Shown here: positions 1-6,887 of the stretch, in pieces | How the letters are laid out: each line of letters begins with the position of its first letter | How positions within the stretch are numbered: the stretch's first letter is position 1 | DNA from: Cyclostephanos tholiformis | Taxonomy: Eukaryota; Bacillariophyta; Thalassiosirophyceae; Thalassiosirales; Thalassiosiraceae | Assembly: GCA_036939975.1 (NCBI GenBank) | Contig: JALLPB010001110.1 | Span: forward strand, 1-11,174 | Length of the DNA stretch: 11,174 nucleotides | Direction: 5' to 3' | Translations under genes and position numbers: made by a program | The notes under the pieces: generated by a model | What the model was told of the DNA's origin: nothing | Databases searched by the model: none | The model's input: only the letters and a program-made list of their open reading frames with translations

Positions 1-180
1 GATTCAGCTGTCACATCTTTGCACATTAGCTGGTTCTTAAACCCCGGCCTATGGTAGTAGCTTATCTATCTACGTACTATTGTAACAGAGTTATTGTTAT
101 TTTTATCTGGGGGGGCCGGCGGGGGGGGGAGGAGCTCTCCCACCCAAGAAGTCCAATCATCCAAAAAACACATCATTGAG
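1..180 (+). promoter_or_regulatory. Upstream/5' leader region of the DUF1997-like gene, G-rich
   Basis: No gene is seen here. The stretch holds two G homopolymers (109-115 and 121-129) about 50-70 bp before the start codon at 181. A short upstream reading frame begins with ATG at 51 and ends with TGA at 177-179, one base before the ATG at 181, in another frame. No convincing TATA box is visible, so the transcription start is unknown and it cannot be said whether the short frame is in the mRNA. Confidence 0.35.
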
Positions 181-906
181 ATGATGAGATCAATACTCCT
201 CCTCCTCGCCGTGGCCTTCGCGTCGACCAATGTGGCATCGTCTTTAGTATCGCTCACAAATTGTTCTTTTCGAACTCCTCGCCCACTGTTCGGCACAATC
301 AGGTTCTTCGGAGACGCAAATGCCCACCTCAGAATACCGTCTCCAATAACCAACGACGAGGGGGATAAGTCGCTCTCGGTGTTTTTGAGTACACCCGATT
401 CCGACGCTGTCTTACTCGGTAAAGGAACATCGACGTGCTCGAGAATTGACGGGGGGGGTCCTACTGGTGAAGGGGGAGAATTGTGGGAATGTCGTCAGGA
501 TAGCGTACGTTGGTTTGGAATGGAGATCGTTCCCATTTTCGTCAATCGAATCGAGAAGAATCCTACCGAAAAAACTGTGGTCGTTTCAATAATTGACGCC
601 AAGACCGAAGTCGAGCGAGGCGGTGGATTGGGAAATACGCTCGCATCCGCGATGAGACGGTGTAAGTTTGAAGGCAGGAACGCTATTACTTGGAAAGAAG
701 AGCATGATGGGAGCAACGCCGAAGTCGGTGCATTAGCAGCAAATATGAAACTTACACTGATTATCACGTTGCCTCCCCTCTTACCATTGCCACCGGGATT
801 CAACTCCATTGGAAGTAAGATAGTTCAAAGAACCTGCACCGAACGCCTCAATTCCCTTCTTGGTGGGGTCGCCAACGCATACGTATCGTGGACGACTTCG
901 CATTAA
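181..906 (+). CDS. DUF1997-like protein with N-terminal hydrophobic leader, 241 aa
   Basis: This is a single-exon reading frame. The ATG at 181 (a tandem ATG ATG) is the first ATG in frame; the frame stays open upstream to about 94 but only with TTG. Residues 3-13 form a Leu/Ala hydrophobic stretch after an Arg, and the run AVAFAST (10-16) resembles the AXA-Phe signal-peptide cleavage site of proteins imported into stramenopile plastids. The stretch is short, so a secretory leader with later cleavage is an alternative. The body (about 38-237) follows the DUF1997 pattern as I know it: an early FGTIRFFG segment, a CKFEGRNAITW strand near 161-171, a hydrophobic strand ending in Leu/Pro-rich LPPLLPLPP (197-205), then a C-terminal helix with a final Tyr-x-x-Trp (234-237). 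DUF1997 proteins are common in cyanobacteria, algae and plants, and their reaction is unknown to me. The gene is tail-to-tail with XRN1. The coding status is likely; the family call is from memory of the pattern and is moderate. Confidence 0.62.
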   Translation: MMRSILLLLAVAFASTNVASSLVSLTNCSFRTPRPLFGTIRFFGDANAHLRIPSPITNDEGDKSLSVFLSTPDSDAVLLGKGTSTCSRIDGGGPTGEGGELWECRQDSVRWFGMEIVPIFVNRIEKNPTEKTVVVSIIDAKTEVERGGGLGNTLASAMRRCKFEGRNAITWKEEHDGSNAEVGALAANMKLTLIITLPPLLPLPPGFNSIGSKIVQRTCTERLNSLLGGVANAYVSWTTSH

Positions 907-910
907 TAAA
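905..910 (+). promoter_or_regulatory. AATAAA polyadenylation-type signal overlapping the stop
   Basis: The sequence AATAAA starts inside the TAA stop (904-906) of the plus-strand gene. It is correctly placed for a very short 3' untranslated region. The hexamer is common by chance, so only its position supports it. Confidence 0.4.
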
Positions 911-1007
911 ATGAGTAAAGTACAATCACCAAACTCCTACTGCGGGAGAATTATATCTACTATTGCTTATGCGTTAGTCACTTGACAATCGAATTCGTAA
1001 ACACCAC
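907..1007. other. Convergent intergenic spacer, 101 bp
   Basis: This stretch separates the stop of the DUF1997-like gene (906) from the stop of XRN1 (1008). It must hold the 3' ends of both transcripts, so the 3' untranslated regions either overlap or are very short. No canonical AATAAA is seen on the minus strand for XRN1. Confidence 0.6.
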
Positions 1008-4000
1008 TCACTTATTCGCCTTTACCACTACAGACGGGACTATTGGAGCTGCCTTCTTCGTGGAGGCGGTCGTAACTTTATCTGACTTGGCGGGAGTCCC
1101 CCTACCTGGTACCGGAGGAGGAGGCCCCGTCATCGGTTGATTAACAATCATACCATACATCGGTGGCGCCATGTGAGGCGGTAGCATGTGAGGTGGCAGC
1201 ATGTTGGATGGTATCATATGCGGTGGCATCATGTGCACGGGTGGGCCTGGAGGTAGAAAATACCCAGGTATCACAGCCATGGGATTCACCTGTGGAGGTG
1301 GCAGATTAGCTTCTTTCTTCTCTTCGGGTGATTCTTTGCCTTCTGTAACGTATGAAAAGTTAAATGCGGAACGAGATGTCTGTTGTGCTTGCATGGTTTG
1401 AGGTGGAGGTGGAGGCGGCATAGGAATATCTTTCATCATCATCTGCATGAATGCGTCTGCTGCTGATGCTTTCGGTCGTATATCTGGATTACCTTTCAAT
1501 TGACTGTTACTACTTGTCACCCCAAGTAGCGCCTTGAGAGTCGCCGATTCTCCTGACACGATGCTTTCTGCCTTTTGTGGCAGAGGAACTGGGTCGCTCA
1601 TAACCCCAAGCATGACTTTGAGCAATCCTTCAGATTTGCTCTCTTGTGTCTGACCTTCCACATACGAATCGGGTCTTAGTTTGCCAGTCTCACGTCCATG
1701 ATTAGCCACTAGCTTCGTCCACTCGTCGAAACCATTCTTCGCCTTGCGGTATTTAGTAAAACCAACTATTTTTTCTGGAGGCCCAAGCGCCTCCCTCCAT
1801 GCTCCACGTTTAGCTCCTCCACGAGGGGCAGAATTCGACCTCGGGGGGCTTCCCCAAGCAGTCTTTTGATTTTGTGGGGCTGGTGCCGGATATTTTATAT
1901 TATTGGTGACTTCTTCGGAGGCAACGTCACCATTGATCTCTTGGACTGGATCTCTTACTTGGATGTCTTCCATCAACTGATTCACAGAAGCCTTGCCTAC
2001 TCCCACCGGAAGAATATTATCAACAATACCCTTACTATCAGCAGCAGAGATCTTCAACAGATGGTTCCAGACGCAGAGTTTGCCACGAAAGTTGGCACAA
2101 GTACCCTGAAGAGTGGATCCTCCAATAAATTCTTCATCCATGACAACCTCGACGCAGCCCTCTGCTGGATCATGAACGGCAACAACAGTGCCCCTGACTC
2201 CGAACGGAACGCCGTTTGCGCATAGATTTACAACCCTATCTCCAAGCTCAGGCGGAGCACTGACACTATGTTCCGATGCAAGCAAAATATCAGTGGCGGC
2301 AGTCGACGCTTCCCGATAGAGAGCAACAGGGGGAACTTTTACATTGCTTTCCTTCACAGAATTATCTTTTTGAAGGGTAGAGATCCTCACATCAGCAGCA
2401 CGCTGCACGGCATGAACTGCAGCAACAGGCATTGCATCAGTGGTTTGAGGCAAACGAGGCATCGAAGCGGTTTCGACGCCTTTCAACCATTCAAGCACCT
2501 TGGCGCAAATTTCATCACCCTTTGGACCGAACACTTTTTTGGCATCGTAAAACCGTTCATTTGGCGCCTTTGACAATGCTGCGAAAAGACTGGGGAAAGC
2601 ATTTTTATACGCTGCAACCAACCGTACAGCCTTTGGGGTGTATTCCCAAAATACTCTTTCATCATCTCCACTAGAGTCAGATACGTCTGAGTTTGACATA
2701 CGCTTGCTTCCAACAATCAGCACGGTATCTCCTGCTAACCATGCCTTTGCATGTTTTTTTTTGTTTATCAGATTAGATGAATCTTTCTTCACCCTCGTAT
2801 AACCAAGAACATATCTCTTATCCGTATACTTTAAATTCAGACCGAGATCGTACTTCCCGGGGCTGAAGAAAAGATTTCCTGTGATCTTCCCAAAAATTCT
2901 AGGATTCATGCGAAGCACTTTAGCCGCGTCGTTACTTGAGATGTAGGACTCTTGAACACCCCTTGCGATGGCAAGTCCAAAAGGTGGTTCTGGAGGTATG
3001 ACTTGTACTTTCACACCAACCTTGCCATTGTCATCTGTGCCTAGAACAGTGCCAATGCAGCCCCTGTATTTACCCTTTGTCAGAACAACACGACACTCAA
3101 CAGGAAAGCGCTCTTTCAGCGATAGGGGACCGCGTTCGATAAAACGAGGGTCTGGGGCAGGTGAGGTAGACAATGCCATCTGGATTGGTATGTCCGCTTC
3201 TTCCTTCCCATACAACTTCCTACTCGAGCCATCTACAGGTGATGTTTTCATGCCTTGAAGTGATACCACTTTAAGCCGGATCTGCACATCACCAATGGAG
3301 ACACCACCTGAACCAGGATAGCCAGCACCTTTAAGATACGATTCGGCCAACATCGCCGAAAAAGCATTCCAACGTTGGGTCTCAGGTGGACTAAATTTTT
3401 GTGTTTTCAATTCCTTCTTAACCATTCGAACTTCACACGTAGAGTCCGACACTGCCACAACCTAAAAAGAAGTGCCAAATCTGTGTAAGGTCATAATGAA
3501 TATTTATGATTCAAATAATTAATTAATAGAGAAACTCACTTTGGCTTCATGCATCATAGGCCAGTTCACAAATATGGTTTTACCAATGAGATTACCAGCA
3601 AGCTGCAACGCACCTGGTAATTGCGGTAAACTGTGCATCGTCAGGATCATGTTGGGGTATTTGGATGCTTCCCGAGCGATCACGAGACCGACGCAAATCA
3701 TGGATTCAGATGGGGTTAATACAAGGAGATGCCAGCGAATGAAAAGAAGGAGTATAGCCGCAAGGACAAGAATATCTTTTTTGTTCTCACCAAAACCAAA
3801 GCAATTAACTCCAGCATTTCGTAGTTCAACATGTTCGATTGGAAGTACATTGAGGGAAGGAAATCCCGGGTATGGTATCTTTGTTCCGGGAATGAGCTCG
3901 GGCTTGAACGATACAGTCGATGTGCTGTGGTTTTTGATTGTATACACCCGTGAATTGCACTTGACAATATTTGGGAGACCAATATCAAGATTGCACGAAG

Positions 4001-6400
4001 GCACGGTGTCATTCACGGCGGCATCATAAGTGTAGCAAAGTACTTCTCCAATTCGATTTCGGTGGCGCTCATCGGCGGTGAGAAATCTGTCAGGGCAATA
4101 TGTTTCAATGGTTTTTTTCAGTAAGTTTACGTCGATGAAGGGAAGAATATTTACTCCTTCCCAAGGATTTCTGTTGTGTGAAAGGTCCGAAAATAATAGG
4201 AGGGTGGGGCATAAATTCAGTTTTGATTGTTTCACAGGTAGGATTCAACACCGACCAAAACCGCTACTCACCGTTTTCCATTCATATCTACAACGAAATC
4301 GTCAGGGTAAAATTGCTTGATTGGACTATCAGCCGCACACATCAATTTACGGTACATCCGAGGCACAAGAGATGACGATGCAGGAGGCAAACATCCCATA
4401 AGCTGTTCAAAAGGTTTAAGCGGCTGCCCCAACTCAAACTTGATGGTACTGAATACTTCTGGAAGATTAGTTAAATCACTAATCATTGGCCCATAGTGAT
4501 AGGGAAAGAACCAACCCCAAGAAATACACCCTCTGTAATAATAGGCAAGACACCAAATGAGACCTTCAATGTAGGACTTTCGAAGTTCCAGATGACCATT
4601 AACATCGGTCGGCTTCAGGTGAAGCTTCTCCCAGTAGTATCTTCCCTTGTGATCTTTTTGAGATTGATCAGGTGCCCAGCCATCCACTACCTTTCCACCA
4701 TTCAGAGAAATGTCTGCCAACGTAGACTGAACCATTGTCATGTACTCACTTTGTTTCGATTCTTCTTCCGCATGTAGCTCCATATCGCTCGGTATACTAC
4801 TCGATTTACCATCACGCTTGGCCCAATTTCGCTGTTTCTTTAATTGCACAACCTCATTCTTCTCTCGTTCCGCAAAAATTTCAGATTCGGCTGCCCCAAT
4901 TACTTCCAAAAAAGATTCGAGTCTTGACCCATCACTGATTTCACCAGCATTTGTCAAATATTGATCTTGCCCCCAATTTGCCCTTTGTTCTTTATATGTT
5001 TCAAACAACAGCATAAACGCCCCATCGCCGATGTCAAGTGAAGGCATGTGGGGAAGAAAATCATTCCCAACAAGAAATGTCATGAACACGAAGTCATCAA
5101 TCAATCTCTCCAAATTGTAGGTATCAGCATCATGCTTGTAGGCGAATTCAAACTGAAGATATTCCCGCAATATTGATAAATGTAAAAGTTGAAAATCGGA
5201 TTGTTTGGTAAACTTCTTCACCTCCTTCAATGCGTTGTCGTTGCGGCTAAATCCGCCACTAAAGTCAATTATTTCACGTAGCAAGGTAAAGTGTGGTTCA
5301 TGAGATACCAGCCCAAGCATGATAAGGTCAGCATCCTGGCCATACATGCAATGGCGAGTATTAGGCTGATAACCGGGCTGATTTCTCATGTCACGAATAT
5401 GTTGCATAATCTTTTCAAAAGAAAGGTTGAGTGAGTTGGAGGTTTGACGTGCAATTATTGATAGTGAATAAATGATAACGACGTTATCTTTCCTCACCTT
5501 GTGTTCTCCTTCCCCGGGCACCTCGGGCCCCGAAAAAATAACACTCAAATTTCTCCAGAGAGGATCCTCCTTGATTTTTTTACGAATGAAGTAACGGATG
5601 CAGTCCGAGATGCGAAGCAAGAACTCGGTGCCGGGGGTGATGCAATTCGAGTCGAATGCACCCGCGTATGGATCGACGGCCCCGACATCGGCGCCGTCGA
5701 TGGGTACGATTTTTTTTCCCTTCGTAGCTTCGGCCAGATCTTTGGCAGAGCGAAATCGCCTAGATCGCTGCTGATTCAGCTTCGCGCGCGGTGCAACACC
5801 ATCGATGGCTGTATATTGCGATCGACGCGCCAAGGTAAGACAGCGCAGATTTACAAGGGCCAATGCATAGAGCAATCTCTGTCAGCGAGTAAAACTCACC
5901 CATGTAGACGGAAACTTTCGGTTTTACGATTTGTGTAATGATGCGATCAAGATCTGAACAAAAACGTGTGAACAAAAAATATGGATCCTTGCGTTAAGTG
6001 AAATCGACACAGGTTGATGAGGATCAATATACCACTGTTTTTAACAACGGATATACTCACAATGCATGATCCCAAGTACCATATCACGTTCGGTGAGAAC
6101 ATCGGAGACATCAAGATGGCTGGGGTGCGTGCATCCGTGGATGATCCCGTTCATGTCAAGGTACAAATGATCAAACTCGGGTAGCAGCGCCTCATTTGTA
6201 ATGACCTGATTAATTTTTGGATAGCGCTCACTGAGCCAGCGATAGAACTGAATGGGGGGGGGGGGGGATTAGCGTCATGCAGGAGACGATTAGAAGTCCA
6301 TGGATTTGTACATCATCTCCAACGCAATCAATCCACGAACAGTCATGCAGTCGGCTCGGCCCACAAGTAGAGTCAGCAAACCCACCTTTGGAACTCCCAT
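1008..6400 (-). CDS. XRN1: 5'-3' exoribonuclease 1 (XRN1), eight coding exons, 1555 aa
   Basis: XRN1 removes nucleotides from 5'-monophosphorylated RNA and is the main cytoplasmic exonuclease for decapped mRNA. Exons, in transcription order: 6400-6386, 6247-6061, 5953-5900, 5808-5498, 5410-4272, 4170-3791, 3667-3540, 3461-1008; all junction phases agree. The protein starts with the family signature MGVPKFYRW. The metal-binding acids are visible: D36 (YLDMNGIIH), D88 ([10 protein letters not shown]), E185 and E187 (PGEGEHK), D215 and D217 (GQDADL), D306 (VGNDFLPH). The second conserved region ends near DMNGKR, and FVNWP lies in the following beta domain. An SH3-like segment (GDRVV...[10 protein letters not shown], about 1145-1210) and the absence of the XRN2 zinc knuckle favour XRN1. 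The tail (about 1265-1555) is low complexity, with leucine motifs at 1351-1358 and 1380-1386 and proline runs. Length is within the usual 1500-1700. Untranslated exons are not determined. Confidence 0.93.
1158..1229 (-). repeat. Met-Pro-Pro-His repeat tract in the XRN1 tail
   Basis: Inside the last XRN1 exon, residues 1483-1505 are short degenerate units of the form M-x-P-P-H-M, with three PPHM copies plus MIPSN and MAPPMYG variants. The DNA shows matching near-repeats of a 12-18 base unit. It lies in the disordered, proline-rich C-terminus, after a six-proline run at 1420-1425. Likely a low-complexity slippage product; a binding role is possible but not shown. Confidence 0.7.
3462..3539 (-). 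other. XRN1 intron 7 (78 bp)
   Basis: The donor is GTGAGT and the acceptor is TTTTTAG. Phase 0. Removal joins HEAK to VVAVSD, as in animal XRN1 (EEARVVAVSD). The intron has in-frame stops, so it must be removed. Confidence 0.92.
3668..3790 (-). other. XRN1 intron 6 (123 bp, in frame and open)
   Basis: The donor is GTGAGA and the acceptor GGAAG. Length is 41 codons with no stop. I place it because removal gives the stretch [16 protein letters not shown], which lines up without gaps on the animal XRN1 segment around GENMML, whereas reading through inserts 41 mostly hydrophobic residues absent from the family. A TATTAAC branch-like site lies inside, about 50 bases before the acceptor. Confidence 0.75.
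4171..4271 (-). other. XRN1 intron 5 (101 bp)
   Basis: The donor is GTGAGT and the acceptor AACAG. Phase 2. An in-frame TGA appears at the donor (4268-4270). Splicing restores [19 protein letters not shown], matching the family. Confidence 0.93.
5411..5497 (-). other. XRN1 intron 4 (87 bp, in frame and open)
   Basis: The donor is GTGAGG and the acceptor GAAAAG. Length is 29 codons with no stop, so the frame stays open if it is retained. Removal joins the catalytic EGEHK directly to IMQHIRDM, as in all XRN1 proteins. Confidence 0.88.
5809..5899 (-). other. XRN1 intron 3 (91 bp)
   Basis: The donor is GTGAGT and the acceptor ATACAG. Phase 1. Removal gives [20 protein letters not shown], the conserved block carrying D88. 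Confidence 0.93.
5954..6060 (-). other. XRN1 intron 2 (107 bp)
   Basis: The donor is GTGAGT and the acceptor TTCAG. Phase 1. Removal gives [17 protein letters not shown], matching the animal HYLEVLFRIIKPRK segment. Confidence 0.92.
6248..6385 (-). other. XRN1 intron 1 (138 bp) with a 14-C tract
   Basis: The donor is GTGGGT, directly after the five-codon first exon MGVPK, and the acceptor is ATTCAG. Phase 0. In the transcript the acceptor is preceded by 14 consecutive C (plus-strand G at 6254-6267), acting as an unusual all-C polypyrimidine tract. Splicing restores [15 protein letters not shown]. Confidence 0.92.
6254..6267 (+). repeat. G14 homopolymer in XRN1 intron 1
   Basis: Fourteen consecutive G on the plus strand, six bases from the intron 1 acceptor on the minus strand. 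It is the longest homopolymer in the window and its length may be uncertain in the assembly. Confidence 0.9.
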
Positions 6401-6681
6401 TGTCACAGACTAATAGATGAAATAATATCCACCTGTTAGTCTCCGAAGCAGAGCACGAATGATTGAGTTAATGAGAGACGCGTTATGTGGATGGGACTGG
6501 TTTAATTTTTAATAGAGAGAGTAATAATCAATGCAGCTAGCCCCTTTTAACGTATCATGGCACGTGGGAATAGAAGTTGTACAAGACATGCCGACGCGAG
6601 AGGAAGCCCGAGGAATCCACGGATATGAAAGATACACCACATACTGCCTTGCAATTACATACTACTGGGTGGCTCCCATTA
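6401..6681. promoter_or_regulatory. XRN1 upstream region between start codon and transposon
   Basis: No gene is seen. The 281 bp should hold the 5' untranslated region and core promoter of XRN1 (minus strand). An A/T-rich patch lies at about 6501-6522 and a CACGTG palindrome (E-box/G-box type) at 6561-6566. A plus-strand reading frame starting at 6531 runs across the presumed transposon border, matches no family I know, and is not called. No binding site is proven. Confidence 0.4.
6679..6681. other. Possible TTA target-site copy, left
   Basis: PIF/Harbinger elements insert at TWA and duplicate three bases. Here TTA immediately precedes GGCCGTTCC, and GGCC is a usual first tetranucleotide of this superfamily's inverted repeats. 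The matching copy would lie just outside the window. Confidence 0.35.
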
Positions 6682-6698
6682 GGCCGTTCCTTTCAGTG

Positions 6699-6772
6699 GC
6701 GGGACGTTTTTTTACCATTTCGCTAAATTATCTGCGCCTTAGTCTCCAATTTCGTCCTGGACGTTTTTGTCC
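6699..6772. repeat. Left subterminal GGACGTTTTT motifs (two copies)
   Basis: The first copy sits in GCGGGACGTTTTT (6699-6711), which recurs exactly at 11095-11107. The second sits in TCCTGGACGTTTTTG (6755-6769), which recurs exactly at 11045-11059. The second is also an inverted repeat, GGAC-GTTTTT-GTCC (6759-6772). Shared subterminal repeats of this kind are commonly transposase binding sites; that role is inferred. Confidence 0.8.
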
Positions 6773-6887
6773 GCGCCTTGCAGCTCGGATCCTTTTTCTG
6801 GTTCCCTCTTCTATACGTGCGTAGGAATAGTATGCGTTTGGTTCTCTCCTCCCATTTTCCACATCTCTAGATCCCCGGAATTGCGCC

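Noticed and set aside
495..809. Minus-strand 104-residue frame opposite the DUF1997-like gene
   Set aside because: It is a shadow of the plus-strand gene, with no family resemblance and no start context.
4268..4270. TGA in the XRN1 frame, as if the gene were broken into three pieces
   Set aside because: The stop lies inside a GTGAGT donor; removing 4171-4271 restores the conserved [19 protein letters not shown] sequence in frame, so it is an intron, not a pseudogene.
6292..6400. Short minus-strand frame beginning MGVPKVGLL, as a separate small protein
   Set aside because: MGVPK is the universal XRN1 N-terminus and a GT donor follows it exactly; the rest of the frame is intron 1.
6531..6824. 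Plus-strand 97-residue reading frame
   Set aside because: It crosses the presumed left border of the transposon, has no recognisable domain or start context, and is of a length expected by chance.
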